Below, piece by piece: positions 8,338 to 19,121 of a DNA stretch of 47,039 nucleotides. The stretch is from Cohnella sp. GbtcB17. GTDB lineage: Bacteria; Bacillota; Bacilli; Paenibacillales; Paenibacillaceae. The stretch is from the NCBI RefSeq assembly GCF_019091135.1, contig NZ_JAGXJW010000062.1, positions 1-47,039 of the forward strand, given 5' to 3'. The notes under the pieces are model-generated. The model saw nothing but the letters and a program-made list of their open reading frames with translations, made no database searches and was not told the DNA's origin. The position numbers and the translations under genes were made by a program. Numbering within the stretch: the stretch's first letter is position 1; each line of letters starts with the position of its first letter.

Positions 8338-9156
8338 TTACCCCCCGTTGACATGAAGCTTCCCCGCCCCTCTCCTGAAAATGAAAGCGACGAGCAGCGA
8401 AAGCGCGGCGATCCACGCGAGCTGAAGCGAGCAGGCACGCAGCAGCTCCTGGCCGTCGAACCGGACGCCGAGGCGGGCAGGCAAGTACAGCGCCGCCTGA
8501 AACGGCAGCCAGGCGCATACGCGCTGCAGCCACTCGGGCATGAGATCGATCGGTATGAGCAAGCCGCCCGCCGTAAACGTCAGCTTCTGCAGCACGAACT
8601 CCAGCCCGCGCGTCTCCTCCACCCAGAATGCGCACAACCCGACGGCCGCCGTCATCAAAAAGGATAACGTTAAGCCGAGCAAAGCCAGCGGTAAATAAGC
8701 GATCGGGCCATAGCCAAGCGCAGGCGGTCCGACCGTCAGCCAGGCGACCATCCCGCCGGCGACCAGCAGGACGATAAAACGCAAAACGCCTTCGCCCATA
8801 TAAGAGCCATAATGAAAGCCGACGTAGGACAGCGGTCTCGTCAGGCGGACAGCGATGTCCCCGTTTTTGACTTCCTCTTCGATTCTGGCGCCGACGGGAG
8901 GCCCCGCCATCGTGATCGCTTCGGTGAATACGAGGTACCAGACGACCTGCCGGAGCGTGAAGCCGCCGATCGCCCGGTCGTAGTCGCCCGCATAGGCGGC
9001 GCCGTACAGCTGCCCGAGAACGTACAGCAGGAGCAGCAGCAGGCAGGCCCGGAGCAGGAAATCCGTCTTGTATGCCCATTGCTGACGCAGGGCGATCCGC
9101 ACGACGGCCAGCTGCTTGCGCCCTGCGACTGAGATGTAGCCGTAAGTTCGGTTCAA
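8338..9156 (-). CDS. ABC-2 type transporter permease, COG4587 type
   Basis: Second membrane subunit of the transporter, 272 residues from a TTG start. The start codon overlaps the ATPase stop as TTGA, and GGAGG lies 9 nt upstream; the longer frame in the same phase is antisense noise inside the ATPase gene. The protein begins with a basic stretch (GRKQLAVVRIALRQQ), then helices near 35-55, 65-90, 115-145, 150-175, 180-200 and 240-262. GGFTLRQVVWYLVFTEA and IEEEVKNGDIAVRLTRPLSY are typical of COG4587 permeases, in which the segment before RPLSY contacts the ATPase. Probably an exporter subunit, substrate unknown. Confidence 0.87.
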   Translation of the reverse strand: MNRTYGYISVAGRKQLAVVRIALRQQWAYKTDFLLRACLLLLLLYVLGQLYGAAYAGDYDRAIGGFTLRQVVWYLVFTEAITMAGPPVGARIEEEVKNGDIAVRLTRPLSYVGFHYGSYMGEGVLRFIVLLVAGGMVAWLTVGPPALGYGPIAYLPLALLGLTLSFLMTAAVGLCAFWVEETRGLEFVLQKLTFTAGGLLIPIDLMPEWLQRVCAWLPFQAALYLPARLGVRFDGQELLRACSLQLAWIAALSLLVAFIFRRGAGKLHVNGG

Positions 9157-10196
9157 GTCGGCTCGCCTCCCTTCGTCTTTTCCATGCCGTAGATGTGCTT
9201 GATGATGTCCTCGAGCGTCGGGTCCTCCACGGTCAAATCCGCGATGCGCGCCGCTTGCGTCAGCGAGGCGAGTAGCTCGTTCATATCCGTTCGCGCCAGG
9301 TCGATCGCAAGGCGGATGCGCCTTCCTTCGATCGCCGCCAGCTCCACGCCCTCTGGCATCGGCGACCAAGCGCGCCGGCCGAACCATTCGGCGACAGAAG
9401 CCGGGTCCTCGGCGTCCGCCAGCGTCACCGTGATCGTCTTGCCGCTGAGCAGCTCCCGCCGCAGCAGCGCGACCGGACGATCGAGCAGCACGCCGCCGTG
9501 ATGGATGACGATCGCCCGCGAGCAGAGCCGTTCGACGTCTCCCGCGTCGTGGGACGTAAGGAACACCGTCGTCTCCTCCTCGCGATTGCGCTCCCGGATG
9601 ATCTCGCGAATCCGTTCCTTGACGACGACGTCGAGCCCGAGCGTCGGTTCGTCGAGAAATAAAATTTGCGGGCGGTGGAGAAACGACGCGGCAATCTCGC
9701 AGCGCATGCGCTCGCCGAGCGACAGCTTGCGCACGGGCGTATGCATATAGGGGCCGAGCTCGAACCGCTCGACCAGCCGATCCCTTCGCCTGGCATAATC
9801 GACGCGATCGAGCTCGTAGACCCGGCTGATCAGCTCGAACGTGTCGACCGGCGGCAAATGATACCACAGCTGCGACTTCTGCCCGAAGACGGTGCCGATC
9901 CGATACGCCAGCTTCGTCCGCTCGCGCCATGGCACAAGTCCCGCCACGGTCGCCTCCCCGGCGGTCGGATGCAAAATGCCGGTCAGCATTTTGATCGTCG
10001 TCGACTTGCCCGCGCCGTTCGGACCAAGCAGGGCGACCGTCTCTCCCGCGCTCACTGACAGATCGATGCGGTCGACCGCGGTCTTCTCCTTCCATTGTGG
10101 CGCGAACAGCGACTTCAAGCTCCCGCGCAATCCCGCCTGCTTTTCCTTCACCTTAAACGTCTTGCCGAGCGCCCTCGTCTCGAGTGCCAGCTTCAT
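9153..10196 (-). CDS. ABC transporter ATP-binding protein, COG4586 type (NatA-like)
   Basis: This 347-residue ATPase is the first gene of a three-gene operon. An N-terminal extension with a basic segment (KVKEKQAGLRGSLKSLF) precedes Walker A GPNGAGKST (about 58-66). Then come Q-loop TVFGQKSQLW, signature LSLGERMR, Walker B ILFLDEPTLGLD and switch LTSHD. The GQKSQLWYHLP segment and the extra C-terminal domain (about 240-347) are hallmarks of COG4586 rather than generic NatA. AAGGAGGG lies upstream of the ATG. The 5' leader (10197-10390) contains a ykkC-family riboswitch and its terminator, so expression should depend on a small molecule. Confidence 0.9.
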   Translation of the reverse strand: MKLALETRALGKTFKVKEKQAGLRGSLKSLFAPQWKEKTAVDRIDLSVSAGETVALLGPNGAGKSTTIKMLTGILHPTAGEATVAGLVPWRERTKLAYRIGTVFGQKSQLWYHLPPVDTFELISRVYELDRVDYARRRDRLVERFELGPYMHTPVRKLSLGERMRCEIAASFLHRPQILFLDEPTLGLDVVVKERIREIIRERNREEETTVFLTSHDAGDVERLCSRAIVIHHGGVLLDRPVALLRRELLSGKTITVTLADAEDPASVAEWFGRRAWSPMPEGVELAAIEGRRIRLAIDLARTDMNELLASLTQAARIADLTVEDPTLEDIIKHIYGMEKTKGGEPT

Positions 10197-10238
10197 CTTT
10201 TTCCCTCCTTATGATAGGGCGCAGCCGCGTTCCAAGCC

Positions 10239-10290
10239 AAAAAAGACCCGCGGCAAACCCGCCTAGTGGCGGAACTTGCCGAAGGTCTTT
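10239..10290 (-). terminator. Riboswitch expression platform: intrinsic terminator
   Basis: Reading on the - strand, AAGACC, CGGCAA and CCGCC pair across the loop ACTA with GGCGG, TTGCCG and GGTCTT, followed by a run of T. The 5' arm AAAGACC is also the 3' end of the conserved riboswitch core. Formation of the terminator and of the ligand-bound aptamer should therefore be mutually exclusive: ligand would allow read-through into the ABC genes. Confidence 0.85.
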
Positions 10291-10386
10291 TATCCCTACG
10301 GTGTAAGAAGGCTATCGCCTCATCGGTCTCGCTCGGTTCGACCGCCAGGCTGGCTGCGAGGCGTCGGCTCCCTAGAAACCCTTCCG
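10283..10386 (-). promoter_or_regulatory. ykkC-family riboswitch aptamer
   Basis: Reading 5' to 3' on the - strand, the elements of a ykkC aptamer occur in order. GGTTT is followed by the conserved CTAGGGAGCCG, a P2 hairpin (GACGCC with GGCGGTC), GAACCGAGCG, then AGACC closing P1 with GGTTT. A small hairpin AGGC-GATA-GCCT and the strongly conserved TTACACCG-TAGGGATAAAAGACC follow. The family has several ligand classes (guanidine-I, ppGpp, PRPP and others). I cannot assign the class safely by eye: the core deviates from guanidine-I consensus at CTAGGGTTCCG and at the 3' GCCCGGGAG. Known from memory, not checked: ABC ATPases annotated natA are among genes linked to ppGpp-class members. Confidence 0.85.
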
Positions 10387-10397
10387 TTTGATGATAG

Positions 10398-10426
10398 ATA
10401 TTACCAGCCGGGCCGATTTCGAACAA
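10398..10426 (-). promoter_or_regulatory. Candidate sigma-A promoter for the riboswitch leader
   Basis: On the - strand TTGTTC (10426-10421) and TAATAT (10403-10398) are separated by 17 bp and would start transcription just upstream of the aptamer. The -35 is a weak match. Confidence 0.55.
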
Positions 10427-10507
10427 CCGTTTTCGCCGTTTTTTCCAATCAACGTTACCGATGGCCGGTATCGAATATTTTCATCGAAGCGGCGGATTCG
10501 TCTCCGC

Positions 10508-10561
10508 AAAAAAAACCTTCGGTCACGTCCGCTGTCGAAGCGGAATGCCGAAGGTTTTTTT
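10508..10561 (-). terminator. Terminator of the 81-residue gene, bidirectional in form
   Basis: ACCTTCGG and CCGCT on one side pair with AGCGG and CCGAAGGT on the other, with eight T on the - strand side and seven T on the + strand side. It begins directly after the stop codon at 10563. It separates this gene from the riboswitch operon. Confidence 0.85.
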
Positions 10562-10562
10562 G

Positions 10563-10808
10563 TTATGCGGTAAACAGCAGATCCTCCATCATCGTCATCA
10601 GTCGGTGGCGCATGCGGATGAGCTTCTCGATCGCTTTGGTGCGGAACATCTCGCTCTCGCCCATCCAGCGCAGGCTGCTGATCATCTCGTGCGTCTGATC
10701 CATTTCGATGATCTCGTCGGTGTGAACCATGTCGCGATCGTAAATGCGTACCCGGTAGAGCAAATCTTCGGTCTCGGTCAGCAGTTGTTGGTAGATGTCC
10801 GTGTTCAT
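10563..10808 (-). CDS. Small protein of unknown function, 81 residues
   Basis: I do not recognise this family. The protein is predicted to be almost wholly helical and cytoplasmic: no signal peptide or membrane segment, rich in Met, Glu and Arg, with heptad-like stretches (IYQQLLTETEDLLYRV and AIEKLIRMRHRLMTMM) that suggest a helical hairpin or coiled coil. GAGAGG lies about 12 nt before the ATG, a rather long spacing. It is flanked by its own terminator and by the pyr operon terminator, so it is transcribed alone. An antisense frame over the same bases is longer but has no plausible protein features. A real gene is likely given the exact fit between stop codon and terminator. Confidence 0.7.
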   Translation of the reverse strand: MNTDIYQQLLTETEDLLYRVRIYDRDMVHTDEIIEMDQTHEMISSLRWMGESEMFRTKAIEKLIRMRHRLMTMMEDLLFTA

Positions 10809-10972
10809 GATTCAAATCAACCTCTCTTTGTCGTTGTTATCTATTCGTTCCAGCGTCTCGTTTGCACCGTATTGATGTTCATTAACCCGGTGAGCGCAGA
10901 TTGAATCAACGACAAGGAAAGCAACGCAGTAACAATTTGTCATCTGCGGCTCCATGGGCCGATTTAATGCCG

Positions 10973-11014
10973 AAAAGCCCGGCCTTTCGTCCGATCGGAC
11001 GAAAGGCCGGGCTT
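10973..11014 (-). terminator. Terminator of the pyr operon: 40-bp perfect palindrome
   Basis: A perfect palindrome at 10975-11014 is centred on CGATCG, with arms beginning AAGCCCGGCC. On the - strand it ends in a T-run (GGGCTTTT), 16 bp after the pyrE stop. Its two-fold symmetry leaves only a minimal loop. Confidence 0.9.
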
Positions 11015-11030
11015 ATTTAGCTGCGTGGGA

Positions 11031-11684
11031 TTAAGCCCAGACGAACGCCTTCGGATCCTTGCGCCACTCCTGCAGCAGCGCCACGTCCTGCTCGCGGACC
11101 GCGCCGCGCGCGAGCGCGACGTCGATCAGCGCGCTATAGCTCGACAGCGTATCGAGCCGCACCGACTCGGCGGCGAACGCGTCCAGTGCGTTCTGGAACT
11201 GGTAAGTGAAGATGGCGATGACGCCCTGCACCTCGCAGCCCGCGTCGCGAACCGCAACAGCCGCCTTCAGCGAGCTGCCGCCGGTCGAGATGAGGTCCTC
11301 GATCAGGACGACCTTTTGTCCCGGCTTGAATTTGCCTTCGATCTGGTTCGTCTTGCCGTGGCCCTTGGCCTTGTCGCGCACGTACAGCATCGGCAGGCCG
11401 AGAATGTCGGCGATCCACGCCGCATGCGGAATGCCGCCTGTCGCGATGCCGGCGACGGCCTCGCAGTCCGGATACTTGTCGCGGATGACGGCTGCGAAGC
11501 CCTCCGCGATCGTGCGGCGGATCGCCGGGTACGACATCGTCAGCCGGTTGTCGCAATAGATCGGCGACTTGATGCCGCTCGTCCAGGTGAACGGGTCCTG
11601 CGGGCGTAGCGATACGGCGCCGATGTCGAGCAGCGCGCCCGCGATGACGGACGGCAGCTGCGCAAGGTTTACAGACTCACTCAT
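11031..11684 (-). CDS. pyrE: Orotate phosphoribosyltransferase
   Basis: Converts orotate and PRPP to OMP, step five of UMP synthesis. The 217-residue protein has the PRPP-binding signature VVLIEDLISTGG at 125-136, the catalytic loop region KAKGHGKTNQIEG at 105-117 and the substrate segment TSGIKSPIYCDNR at 35-47, and is the usual length. The ATG overlaps the pyrF stop as ATGA, so the two are translationally coupled. It is the last gene of the pyr operon and is followed by a palindromic terminator. Confidence 0.97.
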   Translation of the reverse strand: MSESVNLAQLPSVIAGALLDIGAVSLRPQDPFTWTSGIKSPIYCDNRLTMSYPAIRRTIAEGFAAVIRDKYPDCEAVAGIATGGIPHAAWIADILGLPMLYVRDKAKGHGKTNQIEGKFKPGQKVVLIEDLISTGGSSLKAAVAVRDAGCEVQGVIAIFTYQFQNALDAFAAESVRLDTLSSYSALIDVALARGAVREQDVALLQEWRKDPKAFVWA

Positions 11685-12424
11685 GCTTCGGTCAGCTCCT
11701 TCAAAATGGATTCGAGCGCCTGCGCCGGATCGGGCGCGGCTACGATCGGACGGCCGATGACGAGGTAGTCCGTGCCGCCGTCCACCGCTTCCCGCGGCGT
11801 CGTCACGCGCGCCTGGTCGCCGAGCGCCGCGCCGGCCGGGCGGATGCCCGGCGTCACGGTGAGGAAGCTCTCGCCGCAGGCCGCCTTGATGGCTTCAACC
11901 TCAAGCGGCGAGGCGACGACGCCCTGCAGTCCCGCATGCTTGGCCAGCACGGCGTAGCGCACGACCGCTTCCTCGACGCTGCCCGCGATGCCGATCTCGC
12001 CGTTCAGCGTCTCCCGGCTCGTGCTCGTCAGCTGGGTGACGGCGATGATGAGCGGCGCAGCCTGCGCTTCGCCGGCCGCCACCGCGTCGTTCACGCCCTG
12101 CATGGCCGCCTGCATCATCGCGCTGCCGCCGGCCGCATGCACGTTAAACATATCGACGCCCATGCGCGCGATGCTGCGCGCGCCGCCGCGCACCGTGTTC
12201 GGGATGTCGTGCATTTTCAGGTCGTGGAAGATTCTGAAGCCGCGCTTCTTCAGCTCCAGCACGATCTCGTGGCCGGCGGCGTAGAACAGCTCCATGCCGA
12301 CCTTGACCCAGCAGCCTGTACCTTCGAGCCTTGCTGCGACCTCAAGCGCCGCCTGCGCGTCGGGCTTGTCCAGCCCGACCATGATCTTGGCCGCCGCTTC
12401 CTTGCGCGTCAGCGTTAACGTCAT
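11681..12424 (-). CDS. pyrF: Orotidine 5'-phosphate decarboxylase
   Basis: Decarboxylates OMP to UMP, the last step of the pathway. The 247-residue TIM-barrel protein carries the catalytic DxKxxD set in HDLKMHDIPNTV (Asp68, Lys70, Asp73), VGLDKPD near the N-terminus (16-22), and the phosphate-binding VTPGIRPAG and VIGRPIVAA towards the C-terminus. GGGAGG lies about 11 nt before the ATG. A 128-bp gap separates it from carB; this gap holds only a weak hairpin at 12457-12472 with a four-T tail. Confidence 0.97.
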   Translation of the reverse strand: MTLTLTRKEAAAKIMVGLDKPDAQAALEVAARLEGTGCWVKVGMELFYAAGHEIVLELKKRGFRIFHDLKMHDIPNTVRGGARSIARMGVDMFNVHAAGGSAMMQAAMQGVNDAVAAGEAQAAPLIIAVTQLTSTSRETLNGEIGIAGSVEEAVVRYAVLAKHAGLQGVVASPLEVEAIKAACGESFLTVTPGIRPAGAALGDQARVTTPREAVDGGTDYLVIGRPIVAAPDPAQALESILKELTEA

Positions 12425-12552
12425 CGTCTATTTCCGCCTCCCGTTTCGGTTTTAAAACGCATGATGGTGCGTTTTTGTGGCATTTCGCCCATATAGAAGC
12501 CCGATCCGCCGCCGATGAAGCTAGCGGAAGACCGGGCATGGCGCGCTATTTA

Positions 12553-15754
<3,202 letters not shown>

Positions 15755-15768
<14 letters not shown>

Positions 15769-16900
15769 ACTGCAGTTCTCCTCTCAGCATCTCCGACAGT
15801 TGCGCTTGCCGCGGGCGTTCGGGGTTATTCAGCTTGTGCTCGCGGATCATCTCCAGGAACTGGTCGAACAGATAGCTGCTGTCGAACGGTCCGGGAGCGG
15901 CTTCCGGATGGTACTGGACGCTGAAGGCCGGGAACTTGGCGTGCTTCAGGCCTTCGATCGTCTTGTCGTTGTTGTTGATATGCGTCACGACGAGGTCGGT
16001 GCCCGCGACGGACTCTTCCTTGACCGTGTAGCCGTGGTTTTGCGAAGTGATGTAGCAGCGGCCGGATTCAAGCTCCTTGACCGGATGGTTGCCGCCGCGA
16101 TGGCCGAACTTCAGCTTCTCGGTGTCGGCGCCGCAAGCGAGCGCGAACAGCTGGTGGCCGAGACAGATGCCGAAGATCGGATACTCGCCGAGCAGCTGGC
16201 GGACCGTCTCGACCGACTCCGGCACGTCCTTGGGGTCGCCGGGGCCGTTGGACAGCTGGATGCCGTCCGGGTGCAGGCGGCGGATCTCGTCGGCCGTCGT
16301 GTTGTGCGGCACGACGATGACGTCGCAGCCGCGCTGCGTCAGCTCGCGCAGGATGCCGCTTTTCGCGCCGTAATCGATCAGCACGATGCGCTCCTTGGTG
16401 CCGGGGCTCGAAAATACGTTTTTGGTCGACGTCCAGGCGACCTGGTTGCGCGGCAGCGGCGTCGTGCCCATGCGCTCCTGCAGCTCCTCGACGCGCTCGC
16501 TGCCCGTCGTCAAAATGCCTTTCATGACGCCGTGGCGGCGAATGATCCGCGTCAGCATCCGGGTGTCGACTTCGGTGATGCCGATGATGCCGTACTCCTT
16601 GAGCAGATGGCCGAGCGAATCCTGGGCGCGCCAGTTGCTTGGCACTTCTTCGTAGCGGCGGGTGACGAAGCCGTGGATGAACGGCCGCACCGACTCGAAG
16701 TCGTCGCGCGTAATGCCGTAGTTGCCGATCAGCGGAAACGTCATCGTGACGATCTGCCCGCAGTAGGAAGGATCCGAGATGACCTCCTGATATCCTGTGA
16801 TGCCTGTATTAAATACGACCTCGCCGACCGAAGCGCCCTCAGCGCCGAACGATTGCCCCGTAAACAGGGTGCCGTCTTCAAGTAAAAGTCTCGCTTGCAT
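15755..16900 (-). CDS. carA: Carbamoyl-phosphate synthase small subunit (glutaminase)
   Basis: Supplies ammonia from glutamine to the CarB active site. The 381-residue protein has the N-terminal CarA domain (VVFNTGITGYQEV, about 28-40) and a class I glutamine amidotransferase domain with nucleophile Cys246 in FGICLGHQ and the His331-Glu333 pair in YHPEA. I chose the ATG at 16900 because GAGGAG lies 8 nt upstream. A GTG three codons earlier, overlapping the pyrC stop, is too close to that ribosome-binding site. Confidence 0.97.
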
Positions 16901-16905
16901 CCCGA

Positions 16906-18225
16906 TCACTCCTCGCTGCTCTTAAGTATGCCTTGCTCTTCGCTCCAGACCGTCTGGCCCGCGACTATCGTAAGCGTCGGCCAGCCCGACAGCTTCCAGC
17001 CCGTGAACGGCGTGTTGCGTCCCTTCGTCAGAAAGCTCGCCGGATCGACCTCGCGTTCGCTATCGAGATCGATCAGCGTGATGTCCGCCGGCGATCCGAC
17101 CTCGAGCGACCCCGTGTTCAGTCCGAACACCCGGGCGGGATCGCTCGTCATCCGGCTCAGCAGGAAGCCGAGCGTCCAGCGGCCCGTCTTGACGAATTTC
17201 GTATACAGCAGCGGAAACGCCGTCTCGAAGCCGACGATGCCGAACGGCGCGCGCTCCATGCCCTTCGCCTTCTCTTCCTCGCTGTGCGGCGCGTGGTCGG
17301 TGACGATGATGTCGATCGTCCCATCCTCCAAGGCCCCGATGCAAGCCTCCACATCGCGCGGCGTTCGCAGCGGCGGGTTCATCTTCCAGTTGGCGTCCAT
17401 GCTGTCCGGAATATCCTCGTCCGACAGCAGCAGGTGGTGCGGACACACCTCGGCGGTCACGTTCACGCCGATCGACTTGCCCAGCTTGATGAGCCGGATC
17501 GACTGCTCGGTGCTGACGTGGCAGACGTGATAGTGCACGCCGGTCGCTTCGGAGAGCAGAATGTCCCGGCCGACGTGGATCGCTTCGGATTCGTTCGGGA
17601 TGCCCTTCAGGCCGTGCTTCTTCGCGAAAGCGCCCTCGCTTACCGCCGCGCCGACGACGAGCGAATCGTCCTCGCAGTGCGCGATGATCGGCATATCGAT
17701 CGACTTGGCCAGCGTCATTGCGTTTTTCATCATTTGCGCGTCCTGTACGCCGACGCCGTCGTCGGTGAAGCCGATCGCGCCCGCGTCCTTAAGCGCCTCG
17801 AAGTCGGTGAGATCGCGGCCGAGCTCGTTTTTGGTGATGGCCGCGTACGGCAGGACGCGCACGCCGCAAGCGGCTTCGGCCTTGTCCAACACCAGCTTCA
17901 CCGTCTCCGGGGTGTCGATGACAGGCCTTGTGTTCGGCATGCAGGCGATCGTCGTGAAGCCGCCTTTCGCCGCCGACGCCGTGCCGGTCGCGATTGTTTC
18001 TTTATGTTCGAAGCCCGGTTCGCGCAGGTGGACATGCATGTCGATCAGCCCGGGCGATATGAGCTTGCCTTCGGCATCGATCGTTTCCGCGCCGCCGACG
18101 TCCGGCGAAGCGGACCCGTCGAGCCATTCGGCGACCAGGCCATTGTCCAGCTTCAAATGCTTCTTGACCGTCTGTCCGGTCTTGGGATCGATCGTCAGTC
18201 CGTTAAGTATCCAGGTCGTCGTCAA
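16906..18225 (-). CDS. pyrC: Dihydroorotase
   Basis: Cyclises carbamoyl-aspartate to dihydroorotate, step three of the pathway. The 439-residue amidohydrolase has the zinc-binding HVHLREPG (His64, His66), MPNTRPV, CHVSTEQS, EVCPHHL and the catalytic DHAPHS segment, with the usual type I length. Translation probably starts at TTG, which has GGAGG 11 nt upstream; no ATG is available. The gene follows pyrR by 53 bp. In most relatives pyrB sits between these two genes, and it is absent here, so carbamoyl-aspartate must come from an aspartate carbamoyltransferase encoded elsewhere. Confidence 0.95.
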   Translation of the reverse strand: MTTTWILNGLTIDPKTGQTVKKHLKLDNGLVAEWLDGSASPDVGGAETIDAEGKLISPGLIDMHVHLREPGFEHKETIATGTASAAKGGFTTIACMPNTRPVIDTPETVKLVLDKAEAACGVRVLPYAAITKNELGRDLTDFEALKDAGAIGFTDDGVGVQDAQMMKNAMTLAKSIDMPIIAHCEDDSLVVGAAVSEGAFAKKHGLKGIPNESEAIHVGRDILLSEATGVHYHVCHVSTEQSIRLIKLGKSIGVNVTAEVCPHHLLLSDEDIPDSMDANWKMNPPLRTPRDVEACIGALEDGTIDIIVTDHAPHSEEEKAKGMERAPFGIVGFETAFPLLYTKFVKTGRWTLGFLLSRMTSDPARVFGLNTGSLEVGSPADITLIDLDSEREVDPASFLTKGRNTPFTGWKLSGWPTLTIVAGQTVWSEEQGILKSSEE

Positions 18226-18278
18226 AGGATTATTTTCCTCCTTTTGCTAGTAAAAAAGCCCAGCTCATTACGATATGC

Positions 18279-18848
18279 TCAGCCGCCGATTTCGGCCTCA
18301 CGCGGGTGCTTGATCATCACGCGATCGTCGCCGTCGATCTCCGTCAGCGACACCTCGATCTGCTCGTGCTTCGACGTCGGCACGTTTTTGCCGACATAAT
18401 CGGGCCGGATCGGCAGCACGCGGTGTCCGCGGTCCACGAGCACGGCCAGCTGGATCGACTGCGGCCGTCCGCAATCCATAAGCGCGTCCATCGCGGCCCG
18501 GATCGTGCGGCCCGTATAGAGTACGTCGTCGAACAGGATGATGCGCTTGTCCTTCACGTCGAAAGAGCGGTCTCCGTCGCTGCACACGACGCCGACGGAC
18601 GCCCCGTCTACGAGCGGGCGATCGTCGCGATACCGGGTGATGTCCAGCTCGCATGCCGCGATCGGACTCCCTTCGATCTCGCGAATCCGCTCGGCGATTC
18701 TTCGGGCCAGGTACACGCCCCGCGTTCGGATGCCGACGATGGCGCAACCTTCGATCCCTTTGTTTTTCTCCAAAATCTCGTGCGCGATCCGCGTCAGCGC
18801 CCTGCGAATCGCAGCCTCGTCCATAATGATGTTCGGGGATTCCTGCAC
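18279..18848 (-). CDS. pyrR: Pyrimidine operon attenuation regulator / uracil phosphoribosyltransferase
   Basis: PyrR binds the pyr leader RNA when UMP is abundant and promotes termination; it also has weak uracil phosphoribosyltransferase activity. The 189-residue form starts at GTG with GGAGGAGG upstream and aligns end to end with the B. subtilis protein (IIMDEAAIRRALTRIAHE, then RTRGVYLARR). The PRPP motif ILFDDVLYTGRT lies at about 104-115. An in-frame ATG at 18881 has AAGGAGG 7 nt upstream and would add 11 residues. That ribosome-binding site sits in the attenuator terminator stem. Open frame further upstream is leader RNA. The operon continues with pyrC. Confidence 0.95.
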   Translation of the reverse strand: MQESPNIIMDEAAIRRALTRIAHEILEKNKGIEGCAIVGIRTRGVYLARRIAERIREIEGSPIAACELDITRYRDDRPLVDGASVGVVCSDGDRSFDVKDKRIILFDDVLYTGRTIRAAMDALMDCGRPQSIQLAVLVDRGHRVLPIRPDYVGKNVPTSKHEQIEVSLTEIDGDDRVMIKHPREAEIGG

Positions 18849-18882
18849 GGGTGCGCCTCCTCCTTCTCGGTAAGACGGCATC

Positions 18883-18910
18883 AAAAAACCTCCTTGGCAG
18901 CCAAGGAGGT
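18883..18910 (-). terminator. pyr attenuator terminator
   Basis: Arms ACCTCCTTGG and CCAAGGAGGT with loop CTG are followed by six T on the - strand, upstream of pyrR. It is the regulated terminator of the PyrR system. Its 3' arm contains AAGGAGG, a consensus ribosome-binding site 7 nt before an in-frame ATG at 18881. Confidence 0.9.
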
Positions 18911-19009
18911 CGGGACACACGAAGATGATGACGGCGGGAAAGCGGACCTCATAGCCGGTCCAGGTACAATCCGCGTCGGATCTTATCCGTAGTATTCGCG
19001 CCACCTTGC

Positions 19010-19025
19010 CAGTCTCACGGGACTG
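19010..19025 (-). promoter_or_regulatory. PyrR-binding loop (anti-antiterminator)
   Basis: On the - strand CAGTC-CCGTGA-GACTG closes the loop, followed by GCAAGG. It closely resembles the PyrR target known from B. subtilis (AGTCCAGAGAGGCT). It lies about 22 nt after the predicted transcription start and about 100 nt before the attenuator terminator. Confidence 0.85.
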
Positions 19026-19053
19026 AATTAAAGGTACGAGTTCATTGAGGCCT

Positions 19054-19082
19054 ATTATCTCATTTTCGACAGGGACTGTCAA
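19054..19082 (-). promoter_or_regulatory. Sigma-A promoter of the pyr operon
   Basis: TTGACA (19082-19077), a 17-bp spacer and GATAAT (19059-19054) on the - strand give a near-consensus promoter. The -35 begins directly after the T-run of the dapL terminator, so the two units are packed without spare sequence. Confidence 0.9.
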
Positions 19083-19083
19083 C

Positions 19084-19110
19084 AAAAAGCGGGAGCCCTC
19101 GGGCTCCCGC
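19084..19110 (-). terminator. Terminator of dapL
   Basis: Arms GCGGGAGCCC and GGGCTCCCGC are followed by five T on the - strand, 11 bp after the dapL stop. Confidence 0.9.
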
Positions 19111-19121
19111 ATGTGCGACGA

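Noticed and set aside
12457..12472. Hairpin in the carB-pyrF gap as a terminator or second attenuator
   Set aside because: Only five base pairs and four T; no PyrR loop nearby.
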